Positions 17,861 to 26,532 of a stretch of 64,000 nt of DNA are shown here, piece after piece; the first letter of the stretch is position 1, and each line of letters begins with the position of its first letter. Made by a program: the position numbers and the translations under genes. The DNA is from JANLTX01 sp049840835 (lineage in GTDB: Bacteria > Armatimonadota > Armatimonadia > Armatimonadales > Armatimonadaceae). The notes beneath the pieces are model-generated. The model did no database searches. It saw only the letters and a list, made by a program, of their open reading frames with translations, and was not told the origin of the DNA. The stretch covers positions 1 to 64,000 of the forward strand of contig JASGJG010000020.1 of NCBI GenBank assembly GCA_049840835.1, read 5' to 3'.

Positions 17861-18221
17861 CGCGTTCCTTGTCGACCAGCTCCTCGTAGAAGTTTCGTCC
17901 GCCACCGTGGGTCAATCGATTGATCTTCCCTTTCTCCTCGGCGGTTAGATCGAACCAGCTCATCCCTCGCGTTTTCATCAGTTTCAGTGACTCGGCACGC
18001 GCCTCATCGGGGTCCCCGTACCCCATGCGCTTCGTCTGTTCTTTCGCCGAGACCCCACTCGGACCCGGCGGCAGCCCCGTGCTAGGCGGAGTCTCTGCGG
18101 CTTGCTTGGCGCTGCCCATTGCAAACAATACAGCCACGGCAATACCAATGGCAGCAAGACTGAGGACAATAGGACCATACGCAGCTATAGGAGAGCGTAG
18201 TTTCGGCGACGAATCACTCAT
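17844..18221 (-). CDS. small single-pass membrane protein
   Basis: 125 residues. One membrane span at about residues 17-36 (IVLSLAAIGIAVAVLFAM), then a Pro/Gly linker and a C-terminal basic helical segment. There is a conserved-looking GMSWFDLTAEEKGKINRL. No signal cleavage site is evident. Function unknown. The gene overlaps the end of the MBL gene on the other strand. Confidence 0.7.
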   Translation of the reverse strand: MSDSSPKLRSPIAAYGPIVLSLAAIGIAVAVLFAMGSAKQAAETPPSTGLPPGPSGVSAKEQTKRMGYGDPDEARAESLKLMKTRGMSWFDLTAEEKGKINRLTHGGGRNFYEELVDKERAKTKK

Positions 18222-18239
18222 AGTTACTATCTTATCGTT

Positions 18240-20246
18240 TTAGAGCCCTGGTCCGTTCCGCTCCAGCTCCTTCAGCCAGGCAGAGGCTTCCGCATCAGAG
18301 GGCATACGCCAGTCTCCTCTGGGGCTCAGGGAGCCGCCCGAGCCGACCTTAGGGCCATTGGGCACGCAGCTTCGCTTGAACTGGTTCTGGAAGAAGCGCT
18401 TTATAAACAGCACCAGCCACTTCTGAATAGTCGCAATCTCATAGTGCTCCCCCCAGGCATGGTGACACAGGTACAGCACCTTGCTCGGCGCCATTCCAAA
18501 GCGCGTAAGGTAGTACAGATGGAAATCCTGCAGTCGATAGGGGCCGATTTTCTCCTCGGTCTTCTGCCCAGGTTGCTCCCCATCTGTTCCCGGCACCAGC
18601 TCCGGGGAGATTTCGGTATCGGCAATAGAGATGAGCACTCCGCTGACTTCCTGCCCGAACTGGTTGGTGGCCGCCACCCAACGAATCAGGTACTGAATCA
18701 GGGTCTTAGGCACGGAGGCGTTCACATTGTAGTGGCTCATATGGTCGCCCACACCGTAGGTACACCATCCCAGCGCCAGCTCCGATAGGTCGCCCGTTCC
18801 CAGTACCAGCCCTCCATGATGGTTCGCCAATCGAAACAGATGGTTCGTGCGCTCCCCCGCCTGCACGTTCTCAAACGTGACATCATAGACCGGCTGTCCA
18901 TTGGCAAAGGGATGCTCTAAATCTCTGAGCATTTGCAGGCAGCTTGGCTTGATATCTAGCTCCTTTGCCGTAACTCCCAGTGCTTTCATGAGCGCGTGGG
19001 CGTTCTGCAGCGTGCGATCTGTGGTGGCGAACCCCGGCATGGTGTAGGCCAGGATATTGGTGCGCGGCAGCTTCAGCGCGTCCATGGCGCGGCAGGCCAC
19101 AATCAGGGCATGCGTGGAGTCTAATCCGCCACTGACCCCGATAACGATTTTCTTCACGCCGCTCTGTGCCAGGCGCTTGGTGAGGCCCGCTACCTGAATG
19201 TTGTAGGCTTCATAGCACCGCTCATCGCGCGCATGAGCATCGCTGGGCACATAAGGCAGTTGCTCTACATGCCGCTCTAAGAGCAGCTCTCCGCCGGGTA
19301 CCTCCAGCGTGAAGGGTACCTGACGCATGGCAGCGACTATGTCTTTCCAGTCGTGTGCGGTATCGGCGAAGCTGGTCTGGCGCAGCCGCTCGGCTACCAG
19401 GCGCTCCACATCTAAATCCGCCAGAATCAGGTCTTCGTCTTCCGAGAACCGGTTCGATTCGGCCAACCTATCGCCGTTTTCATAGATAAGCGCGTGACCA
19501 TCCCAGGCTAGATCCGTGGTGGACTCACCGGGGCCTGCTGCCGAGTAGAGATAGGCAGCTAGACATCGGGCGGATTGTCCGCTGGCCAGTGCTCGTCGGT
19601 ACTCGGCTTTGCCCACGGTGATATTGCTCGCCGAGAGGTTCGCCAGCACAGTTGCTCCGGCCAGTGCGCCCATGGTACTGGGTGGCGCGGGGGTCCAGAC
19701 ATCCTCACAAATCTCGACATGCAGAGCGAAGTCGGGGATATTCTCACAGGTGAAGACCAGATCGGAACCAAGAGGCACGTCTTTCCCGAACAGCTTCACA
19801 CTCCGAACACTGACATCACGCCCGCTGGCGAACTGCCGCTTCTCGTAGAACTCGCGATAGTTAGGCAGGTAGGTTTTGGGCACCAGACCCAGTATGCTCC
19901 CCGCGTGAACCACAGCGCAGACATTGAGCAGCCGATGCTCGATTCTCAGGGGAAGTCCCACCAGAAGTACGGAGCGAATATTCGCGCTGGCGGCCACGAT
20001 GTCACCCAGCGCAGTCACCACGGCATCTAAGAGTGCGCTCTGGTGGAATAAATCGTCGCAGGAGTACCCGGAGAGGCCCAGCTCCGGGAAGAGAGTCAGC
20101 GCGGCTCCTCGCTCGTGGGCCTGCCGTGCCATAGCAATGGTGCGTTCTGCATTGAAGGCAGGGTCGGCCACTTTTACATGCGGAATGCAGACAGCGGCAC
20201 GAACAAATCCATGCTTATACGGCGTATAAAACGGTAGTGCAGTCAC
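18240..20246 (-). CDS. nadE: glutamine-dependent NAD+ synthetase
   Basis: Last step of NAD biosynthesis: amidates nicotinic acid adenine dinucleotide with ammonia from glutamine. 668 residues, close to the usual 670-680 for the two-domain form. The N-terminal nitrilase-type glutaminase shows E55 (FPELGLSGYSCDD), K124 (PKTYLPNYREFYEKRQF) and C180 (EICEDVW). The C-terminal synthetase has the ATP pyrophosphatase loop SGGLDST at about 372-378 and GTGDLSELALGW. There is no long gap between the start and an upstream terminator shared with the PpiC gene. Standalone gene on this strand. Confidence 0.93.
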   Translation of the reverse strand: MTALPFYTPYKHGFVRAAVCIPHVKVADPAFNAERTIAMARQAHERGAALTLFPELGLSGYSCDDLFHQSALLDAVVTALGDIVAASANIRSVLLVGLPLRIEHRLLNVCAVVHAGSILGLVPKTYLPNYREFYEKRQFASGRDVSVRSVKLFGKDVPLGSDLVFTCENIPDFALHVEICEDVWTPAPPSTMGALAGATVLANLSASNITVGKAEYRRALASGQSARCLAAYLYSAAGPGESTTDLAWDGHALIYENGDRLAESNRFSEDEDLILADLDVERLVAERLRQTSFADTAHDWKDIVAAMRQVPFTLEVPGGELLLERHVEQLPYVPSDAHARDERCYEAYNIQVAGLTKRLAQSGVKKIVIGVSGGLDSTHALIVACRAMDALKLPRTNILAYTMPGFATTDRTLQNAHALMKALGVTAKELDIKPSCLQMLRDLEHPFANGQPVYDVTFENVQAGERTNHLFRLANHHGGLVLGTGDLSELALGWCTYGVGDHMSHYNVNASVPKTLIQYLIRWVAATNQFGQEVSGVLISIADTEISPELVPGTDGEQPGQKTEEKIGPYRLQDFHLYYLTRFGMAPSKVLYLCHHAWGEHYEIATIQKWLVLFIKRFFQNQFKRSCVPNGPKVGSGGSLSPRGDWRMPSDAEASAWLKELERNGPGL

Positions 20247-20271
20247 AAAACCTATTGTAGTCTATAAAGCC

Positions 20272-20303
20272 AAAAAGCCTCGTGGAAATCCACGAGGCTT
20301 TTT
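20272..20303. terminator. bidirectional intrinsic terminator
   Basis: Perfect inverted repeat AAAAAGCCTCGTGG / CCACGAGGCTTTTT with an AAAT loop. It lies just downstream of the PpiC-type gene on the minus strand and just upstream of nadE. The A-tract on one side and T-tract on the other make it functional in both directions. Confidence 0.9.
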
Positions 20304-20317
20304 GTGATTGGCAAGAA

Positions 20318-21961
20318 CTACTTCTTGTCGGTTGCCGGAGCGGGCTTGGTGTCCTTGGGAGTACCCTTGGCATCCTTGCCGTCTTTGGCGCCAGGTGCAG
20401 CTTTGCCTGCCGGGGTCGGTGCAGGTGATGGCATGTTCTTCATCTGCTCCTGGAACTGCTTCATCATCTGCTCCTGCTGACGACGAGACATATCCTGGGC
20501 CTTGGTCATGAGGTCTTTCGCTTTGACCTTGTCACCCAGCTTGCTGTAGAGCGTAGACATTGTCATGACCAGCGCCGGGCTGGGCATAGCCAGAGTAGCC
20601 GCTTCTTCCAGATGCTTCTTCGCTTTATCAGGCTGCTTGAGCTCGATGTAGGCCTGTGCTGCCGCCACATGGGTTTCAGGGATATTGCGAGTGGCCAGAG
20701 CTTCCTCGTAGGCCTTGGCGGACTGGTCGTACTTCTTGAGCAGGTCCAGAATCTTGCCACGGCGGAGAGCCATAGTCCCATCGCGGTCATCGGCCTTCTT
20801 GACCTTGTCCAGCTCTACCAGGGCTTCGGCTAGCTTGGCATCGCGGGCAGGACCGGCGACCTTCAGACCATCGCGCTCCAGCTCCGCAGCCTTGAGGCCC
20901 GGATCGAGCAGAGACACTGTCACGCTGTTCTTGGCGGCATCCACTTCGGCCTGAACTAGAGAGCCGACCTCGCGTGCCTTGTACTCATCCACGTACTTGG
21001 CGATATTGGTCTTCAGGTCCGCCGGGGCTGTCTTGCTCGGGCGCTCATCTAAGAGCTGAATGATGTGATAGCCAAAGCTGGTCTTCACCGGGTTCGGGTT
21101 AATCTTGCCCTTACCTGCCTCAAACGCTCCCTTGGAGAACTCTGTTACATAGAAGTTCGCGGGCTTCCAGTCGTAGAAACCACCCTGGGCTTTATTGCCA
21201 TCATCGGAGTACTGCTTGGCCAGCGCTTCCATTTTTTTGGGGTCGGCCTTGAGCTCGACAAGAATCTTCTCTGCCTTGGCCCGAGCCTGCGCATCCGGCA
21301 GTCCTTCGGCACCAGACTTGATCAGGATATGGCGAACCTTGATCTCATTGTAGAGGCGCTCCACCAGTTTGGGGTCGGCAGGCACTCGTGCCTTCAGCGT
21401 ATCGCGCAGCTTCTGCTCAGCAAGCCGGGCTGCCAGCAGGTCTTTTGGCAGAGACTCTTTTACGTTTGCAACCGATAGACCGGGCTGTACCTTGGCCAGC
21501 GCATTGTCGATGTCGGAGTCGGTAGCATCTGCCTTCAGGCTCAGTCCTTGAGTGTACGACGGGCGCATCTCAGATTCCCAGACCTTGTCGCGCTCGGCGT
21601 TGATCTCGGCATCTGTGGGGGCGAGCTTGTTCTTTTCCGCAGCAGCAACTACAGCCTGCTGCGTTTTAATAGACTCCAGCACGGAGAGCCGGTCACTATC
21701 ACGCTCCTCGGCGGGCGGAGTGCCCTGCCCCCGGTAGGCTTGCTCCAGCTTCTGATCCAGCTCGGAGCGGGTCACCGAAACCGAGCCCACCTTGGCGACA
21801 GCGGGCTCATTGGAGCCATGAGACTCCGACCGGGAGTTCTGATTGCCCAGGCTAGCTCCCAGTCCGGTATAGACAACGCCACCGAGCATGATGACGATGA
21901 TGAAACCGGCGACTATCGGGCCGTGTTTCTTCACAGCCCGGTTCATACCCATCAGAGACAT
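20318..21961 (-). CDS. PpiC-type peptidylprolyl isomerase with C-terminal TPR-like repeats
   Basis: 547 residues. A membrane anchor at about residues 15-35 (PIVAGFIIVIMLGGVVYTGL), a SurA/PrsA-type helical region, then a parvulin domain (VRHILIKSGAEG; GGFYDWKPANFYVTEFSKGA; GYHIIQLLDE at about residues 210-310). The C-terminal third (about 400-500) has TPR-like helix pairs (AKLAEALVELDKV; SAKAYEEALATRN; AAQAYIELKQPDKAKKHLEE). The end is Pro/Lys-rich. Acts as an envelope foldase, tethered to the membrane. The combination of parvulin and TPR is unusual in one chain. Terminates at a strong hairpin (20272-20303). Confidence 0.85.
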   Translation of the reverse strand: MSLMGMNRAVKKHGPIVAGFIIVIMLGGVVYTGLGASLGNQNSRSESHGSNEPAVAKVGSVSVTRSELDQKLEQAYRGQGTPPAEERDSDRLSVLESIKTQQAVVAAAEKNKLAPTDAEINAERDKVWESEMRPSYTQGLSLKADATDSDIDNALAKVQPGLSVANVKESLPKDLLAARLAEQKLRDTLKARVPADPKLVERLYNEIKVRHILIKSGAEGLPDAQARAKAEKILVELKADPKKMEALAKQYSDDGNKAQGGFYDWKPANFYVTEFSKGAFEAGKGKINPNPVKTSFGYHIIQLLDERPSKTAPADLKTNIAKYVDEYKAREVGSLVQAEVDAAKNSVTVSLLDPGLKAAELERDGLKVAGPARDAKLAEALVELDKVKKADDRDGTMALRRGKILDLLKKYDQSAKAYEEALATRNIPETHVAAAQAYIELKQPDKAKKHLEEAATLAMPSPALVMTMSTLYSKLGDKVKAKDLMTKAQDMSRRQQEQMMKQFQEQMKNMPSPAPTPAGKAAPGAKDGKDAKGTPKDTKPAPATDKK

Positions 21962-21973
21962 AAGTGTTTTCTT

Positions 21974-22816
21974 CTATCCTTCGAGCAGGCGCTTCAGCCC
22001 GCTCAGGCAGAGCCGCGACGCCTCTTCGGGGTCACCGCTCGCGGTTTTAAAGTGGGTTTCCAGCGAGACTACGCCATCGAAACCAGCGGCACGGAGCGCC
22101 TGAAACTGCCCGACATAATCAATCTCTCCCTCACCGACCACGGTCCACTTCAAAGAGCCGTCCATCTCTGCGCGAGCATCTTTAATATGAATGTGGGCCA
22201 CATGCGGTGCGGAGACTTCCCAGCCTGCCGGGAACGGTCTCTCGCCAGCCATGAAGGCATTGCCCGGATCCCAGAGCATCTTCAGCGCGGGTGAGCCTAT
22301 CTTCTCTATTACGCGCGCTGTCTCTTTTCCTGTTCCCAGGTAGCATGCATGCTCGTTCTCTAGAAGCAGAGTCACCCCGGCGCGCTCGGCCAGCTCACAC
22401 GGGCGGGTCAACGCCGTGGCGATTCTATCTTCCAGCTCCGGGGTCAGCGGCCCGCGCCGCCAGAACGAGAAGATTCGGATAAACGGGGCATGGAACCGAT
22501 GCGCCAGATCGATACTGCGCTGCAGCAGCGAGATCTGATCCTCTAGCGTGCGATCCTGGGCATTATGAGTCGCCCCAGTCGCCTGACCGGAAGAATCCAG
22601 ATCGCACTTATAGAGCGGCGTATCTATGCAGGGCACCGTCATACCGGCATCTGCTAAACACTGCTCCACCCTCTTTAGCATTTCCTCGTCTGCATCGACA
22701 ATGTAAGTGTTCCAGACATTGCGAAGTTCCGCATCTACAGCGCCGTATTCTTTTAGTACAGCGAGTGCGTGAGGCAAATCTTGAGATATTTCGTCGGTAA
22801 TGGCACTGAGGCGCAT
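21974..22816 (-). CDS. sugar-phosphate isomerase/epimerase, TIM barrel
   Basis: AP-endonuclease-2/IolE-like TIM barrel of about 280 residues. Seen: SAITDEISQDLPHALAVLKE at the N terminus, LENEHACYLGTGKE (metal Glu), MLWDPGNAF (His/Asp region), PHVAHIHIKDA (His and Asp ligands) and VSLETHFKT. The ATG at 22816 is preferred over the TTG at 22825. The overall pattern suggests inosose or sugar-acid isomerisation. No inositol operon is adjacent; the PpiC gene is 13 bases downstream and the two may be cotranscribed. Confidence 0.8.
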   Translation of the reverse strand: MRLSAITDEISQDLPHALAVLKEYGAVDAELRNVWNTYIVDADEEMLKRVEQCLADAGMTVPCIDTPLYKCDLDSSGQATGATHNAQDRTLEDQISLLQRSIDLAHRFHAPFIRIFSFWRRGPLTPELEDRIATALTRPCELAERAGVTLLLENEHACYLGTGKETARVIEKIGSPALKMLWDPGNAFMAGERPFPAGWEVSAPHVAHIHIKDARAEMDGSLKWTVVGEGEIDYVGQFQALRAAGFDGVVSLETHFKTASGDPEEASRLCLSGLKRLLEG

Positions 22817-22843
22817 AACGCACAAGTCTACGGCGAAATAGTC

Positions 22844-22873
22844 TTGACAGCAAGCTTAGCGCCGTGATAGACT
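22844..22873 (+). promoter_or_regulatory. sigma-70-type promoter for the tRNA genes
   Basis: TTGACA (22844-22849), 18-base spacer, TAGACT (22868-22873). The expected start of transcription is near 22880, about 15 bases before tRNA-Val. The -35 is a perfect match to consensus. Confidence 0.7.
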
Positions 22874-22894
22874 TCCTCTTGCGTCTGGGACCAC

Positions 22895-22966
22895 GGGCGA
22901 GTAGCTCAGTGGTAGAGCACCTGTCTTACAAACAGGCCGTCGGGGGTTCAAATCCCTCCTTGCCCA
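22895..22966 (+). tRNA. tRNA-Val (anticodon TAC)
   Basis: 72-base cloverleaf. Acceptor stem GGGCGAG pairs with CTTGCCC (one G-T), D arm with AGCTCAGTGGTAGAGC, anticodon loop CTTACAA (anticodon TAC), T arm GGGGGTTCAAATCCCTC. The discriminator is A at 22966. CCA is not encoded. Followed 18 bases later by tRNA-Asp. Confidence 0.95.
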
Positions 22967-22984
22967 TTCGTCCCACACACACCT

Positions 22985-23058
22985 GGAGGTGTAGCTCAGT
23001 CGGTTAGAGCGCCGCCCTGTCAAGGCGGAGGCCGCGGGTTCGAGCCCCGTCATCTCCG
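22985..23058 (+). tRNA. tRNA-Asp (anticodon GTC)
   Basis: 74-base cloverleaf. Acceptor stem GGAGGTG/CATCTCC, D arm with AGCTCAGTCGGTTAGAGC, anticodon loop CTGTCAA (anticodon GTC), T arm with GGGTTCGAGCCC, discriminator G. CCA is not encoded. It shares the transcript with tRNA-Val. Confidence 0.95.
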
Positions 23059-23064
23059 CTTAAG

Positions 23065-23096
23065 AAGACCCGCGAGGAAATTCCTCCGGGTCTTTT
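23065..23096 (+). terminator. terminator of the tRNA-Val/tRNA-Asp transcript
   Basis: Stem AAGACCCG / CGGGTCTT with an inner GAGGAA/TTCCTC stem, followed by TTTT. It sits six bases after tRNA-Asp and ahead of the ABC exporter operon. Confidence 0.85.
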
Positions 23097-23128
23097 ATGC
23101 ATTTCCGGCCATGATAAAATCTTCCGCC

Positions 23129-24079
23129 ATGGCGCTAATTCAGGTGGAAGAGCTTACCAAGACATTCCGGATTTCCGAAGGCGGATTCTTCTCTCGGAAA
23201 ACACGTGAGGTAGCCGCACTGGAGCGGGTCTCTTTCGCCATAGACCCAGGCGAAGTCGTAGGCTATATCGGTCCGAATGGCGCGGGAAAATCCACCACGG
23301 TCAAGATTCTGGCGGGAATCTTAGTGCCAGATTCGGGCAAGGTCACCGTGGCCGGGCGAGTGCCCTGGAAAGAGCGCGTGGCGCATGTTGCACAGCTCGG
23401 CGTGGTCTTTGGGCAGCGCACTCAGCTCTGGTGGGACCTGCCGCTCGGTGACTCGTTTGACCTGCTGCGCGAAATCTACAAAGTCCCTTTTGCCAGCTAC
23501 ACCAAAACCCGAGACACATTAATAGAGCGCTTGGACATCGGCGGCTTTATCTCTACCCCCGTGCGCCAGCTCAGCCTAGGGCAGCGCATGCGTGGCGAGT
23601 TAGCGGCCTCCCTGCTCCACTCCCCGGATTTGCTCTTTCTGGATGAACCTACTATCGGATTAGATGCCGTGAGTAAACTCGCGGTAAGAGAGTTTCTAAA
23701 AGAAATCAACGCCGAGCGTGGGGTGACTGTTATCCTGACCACGCACGATATGGACGATATCGAAGCGCTCTGCAACCGCGTGCTGGTAATCGGCGGCGGC
23801 AAGATCCTCTCCGATGGCCCGCTAGATGCTCTGCGCGCCACAGTCACCCGAGAGCGCTGGCTGATCGTAGACTCTAGCAGCCCCTTACCCACTATCCCAG
23901 GCGTGGAAACAATCTCCCAGGAAGGCGAGCGCACCACATTGGCGTTCGACCCGCAGGAAATCTCCCCCGCCAATCTCATCGCGCGCCTGAGCGAATCCAT
24001 GGAGATTCGCGACCTCTTTGTACAGAACCCGCCTATAGAAGAGATAATCCGGCGCTTCTATACTGAGACAAGGCCATGA
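23129..24079 (+). CDS. ABC-2 exporter ATPase
   Basis: About 316 residues. ATPase of the family COG4586 (partner of COG4587 and COG3694 permeases). Walker A is GPNGAGKST, the signature is LSLGQRMRGEL, Walker B is LLFLDEPT, and an H-loop reads LTTHDMDD. The C-terminal 80 residues are the family's regulatory tail. In-frame ATGs occur at 23111 and 23129; I choose 23129 because residues 1-6 of the longer form are unlike the family start. The stop overlaps the next gene by four bases. Confidence 0.9.
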   Translation: MALIQVEELTKTFRISEGGFFSRKTREVAALERVSFAIDPGEVVGYIGPNGAGKSTTVKILAGILVPDSGKVTVAGRVPWKERVAHVAQLGVVFGQRTQLWWDLPLGDSFDLLREIYKVPFASYTKTRDTLIERLDIGGFISTPVRQLSLGQRMRGELAASLLHSPDLLFLDEPTIGLDAVSKLAVREFLKEINAERGVTVILTTHDMDDIEALCNRVLVIGGGKILSDGPLDALRATVTRERWLIVDSSSPLPTIPGVETISQEGERTTLAFDPQEISPANLIARLSESMEIRDLFVQNPPIEEIIRRFYTETRP

Positions 24080-24873
24080 GTGCCTATTTCTCTTTATTTC
24101 GGGCGCGCTTTCGTACTCTGATGCGCTATCGGGCGGCAGCCTGGGCAGGGGTGGTTACTCAAATCGTCTTTGGCGCCGTGCTTATTGCCATGCGTGCTGC
24201 CTTCTATAAAAACGCCACCACGCCACCGCCGCTCAGCTATGAACAGATGGTGACCTACTCCTGGCTCGTGCAGGCATTCTTTGCCATGTCACCGTTCACT
24301 GCGAACCCAGACCCGGAAGTGCGTGACCGTATGCGCGATGGTTCTGTGGCCTATGAGCTAGCCCGCCCATTGGATATTTACACCCTCTGGTTCGTGCGAA
24401 ACGCCGCTAATCGTCTGACTCCGGCTCTACTACGCTGTGGGCCGATCTTTGTGCTGGGCATCTTGTTTTTAGACCTGAAACCACCGCCATCCCTGCCAGC
24501 GTTCGCCGGTTTCCTGGTAGCCATGATGGGTGCACTGGCATTGATTGCCTCCTGGTGCACCCTTATCTCCATTTCCCTACTCTGGACGGTCTCCGGAGAC
24601 GGTATCGCGCGCACAGGGCCTATTATCGTGATGATCTTCTCCGGTCAGCTTGTGCCTATAGCCCTGTTTCCTGAGTTCCTGCAGAAAGCGCTGCAGTTCC
24701 AGCCCTTCGTAGGCATGATGGATGCCCCATTCAACCTATGGATCGGCAAGACTCCCGCCAACCATATTCTCGCCGTGCTGGCCCACCAGCTTCTCTGGAC
24801 AGGTTTCTTCGTCCTATTGGGACGATTCTTACTTCGGCGCGGTATTAAGCGCATGGTAGTTCAAGGGGGGTAG
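24076..24873 (+). CDS. ABC-2 permease subunit (COG4587 type)
   Basis: 265 residues, six predicted membrane spans, typical of the first permease of the COG4586/4587/3694 exporter. Starts with MSAYFSLFRARFRTLMRYRA and has the family motif DRMRDGSVAYELARPLD. Overlaps the ATPase by four bases. Substrate unknown; homologues export viologens or antibiotics or aid envelope stress. Confidence 0.85.
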   Translation: MSAYFSLFRARFRTLMRYRAAAWAGVVTQIVFGAVLIAMRAAFYKNATTPPPLSYEQMVTYSWLVQAFFAMSPFTANPDPEVRDRMRDGSVAYELARPLDIYTLWFVRNAANRLTPALLRCGPIFVLGILFLDLKPPPSLPAFAGFLVAMMGALALIASWCTLISISLLWTVSGDGIARTGPIIVMIFSGQLVPIALFPEFLQKALQFQPFVGMMDAPFNLWIGKTPANHILAVLAHQLLWTGFFVLLGRFLLRRGIKRMVVQGG

Positions 24874-24879
24874 TGCGAT

Positions 24880-25611
24880 ATGCGAGAAGCAGGTTGTTTA
24901 GGAGCATTCCTAGGTGGCATATTCGGCGTTGTAAGCGGTGCCTGCCTGGCAATGATAAGCGCACAGGGTGACGAACTTTTATCCGTCATAAATATGCTGC
25001 TGTCCATCCCCATTTCAGGAATTCTCTTTGTGGTTATAGGGCTATTGGTAGGACAACGCCTGAAGCTCACACTTGACCGCGTCTCCAATTACCCGGACTG
25101 GGTTCGGATTGTCATTGTCTTTACTCTGATTTACCTCGGTTGTCTGGGAAGTCTCGTCTACCTGGCTCGCCGGTCAACTCAGATCTCACAGGATCCTCCT
25201 TCCGATGAGGTCATGCTGGCTCACTTCGCGAAAAATCGAACCAACTTTGAGACCCTTCAGCAGATGGCAACGAAGGACGGGGAACTGCGACGAGTGGACT
25301 ATGACTGGACTGACCCGGATAATCCCGAAGAAATCAGCATTTCAGCGGAGCGTATTGGCCTCTACCGAGAGCTCTGCCAGAAAGCCGGAATCCCCAGAGG
25401 GTTCAACCACTACACACAAGATCTGGGGATAGAATTCATTTATTGGGGCAAAGGCTCCGCTATCTCTGATGACTACACAAAAGGCTTTCTCTACACCACA
25501 AAACCGCCCAAACCGCTCCACAAAACCCTGAATACTCACAGCATGTTTGAAAATGGCTTCCGACATATAGAGGGTAATTGGTATATCTATTACGAGTACA
25601 TTCCTGAATAA
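24880..25611 (+). CDS. membrane protein of unknown function in the ABC operon
   Basis: 243 residues, with three membrane spans in the first 100 (residues 7-28, 38-58 and 75-97), then a soluble C-terminal domain of about 145 residues rich in charged and aromatic residues (ERIGLYRELCQKAGIPRG). Six bases separate it from the permease and six from the HDAC-like gene, so it is cotranscribed. I recognise no family. Base and codon use look slightly more AT-rich than its neighbours. Confidence 0.7.
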   Translation: MREAGCLGAFLGGIFGVVSGACLAMISAQGDELLSVINMLLSIPISGILFVVIGLLVGQRLKLTLDRVSNYPDWVRIVIVFTLIYLGCLGSLVYLARRSTQISQDPPSDEVMLAHFAKNRTNFETLQQMATKDGELRRVDYDWTDPDNPEEISISAERIGLYRELCQKAGIPRGFNHYTQDLGIEFIYWGKGSAISDDYTKGFLYTTKPPKPLHKTLNTHSMFENGFRHIEGNWYIYYEYIPE

Positions 25612-25617
25612 ATCGCT

Positions 25618-26532
25618 ATGAAAATTGTCTACTCCTCACACTACGACATTAACTTTGGTGGTCTGGAAAAACTACACCCTTTCGACTCTAAAAAGTACAG
25701 CCGTGCATGGAAGCGTGTGCCGGAACTGCATGACTTGAAAATCAGCGTCCCTGGCCCTGCAGCAGACGAAACCCTACTGACCGTTCATAAGCTGGACTAT
25801 CTGGAGAGTCTGAAAAGCGCGACGACATTAGCTCAGGCGCTGGAGCTGGCTATCATTGCCAAGCTCCCGGTAACTCTGACCAATATGGCCGTACTCCGCC
25901 CTATGCGCTATGGTGTGGCCGGCACTCTGCTGGGGGCGCAGGCAGCGCTGGAAGAGGGACTGGTCTTCAATCTCTCTGGCGGTTATCACCATGCGAAACC
26001 TAACACGGGCGAGGGTTTTTGCCTGTTCAACGATATCGCCATTGCCATAAACGCCGTGTGCGGCCCAGACGATACCGCGCTCTATGTTGATTTAGATGCG
26101 CACATGGGCAACGGCGTGGCTCACTGCTTCTTAAACGATCCCCGTGTGAAGCACTTCGATATGTACAACGGCGATATCTATCCACACTGGGATATAGATG
26201 CGCGTGATCGTATTGATGGGCGCCATAAGCTGAAGATGGGTACTCCCAGTAAGGTCTACATGGAAACCTTGCAGGCCGAACTGCCGGGCTTCTTAGATGC
26301 CCATACTCCGGCCCGAATCGCCATCTACAACGCAGGCACGGACCCATATTTTGGAGACTCCCTGGGTGGACTAAAACTCTCTGTAGATGCGATTCTAGAG
26401 CGCGATTTGTTTGTACTGGAACAGCTACGCCAGCGGAATCTTCCTACTCTGGTGCTGCCTAGCGGCGGCTATAGCGAGGCCAGCCACCGAATGATAGCCA
26501 CCACGCTCTCAGAAGCCGCGAGGCGATTTTGA
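25618..26532 (+). CDS. histone-deacetylase-like amidohydrolase
   Basis: 304 residues of the arginase/deacetylase superfamily (HDAC/AcuC-like). Active-site histidines H124-H125 in GGYHHA, the zinc ligand D160 and H162 in VDLDAHMGNG, and the third ligand D242 in NAGTDPYFGD. The ring of residues for a conventional zinc deacetylase is therefore complete. The gene lies between permease 1 (plus a membrane protein) and permease 2 of an ABC-2 exporter, and its stop overlaps the second permease start by four bases. The acetylated or acylated substrate is unknown; polyamine or acetyl-sugar deacylation is possible. Confidence 0.85.
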   Translation: MKIVYSSHYDINFGGLEKLHPFDSKKYSRAWKRVPELHDLKISVPGPAADETLLTVHKLDYLESLKSATTLAQALELAIIAKLPVTLTNMAVLRPMRYGVAGTLLGAQAALEEGLVFNLSGGYHHAKPNTGEGFCLFNDIAIAINAVCGPDDTALYVDLDAHMGNGVAHCFLNDPRVKHFDMYNGDIYPHWDIDARDRIDGRHKLKMGTPSKVYMETLQAELPGFLDAHTPARIAIYNAGTDPYFGDSLGGLKLSVDAILERDLFVLEQLRQRNLPTLVLPSGGYSEASHRMIATTLSEAARRF

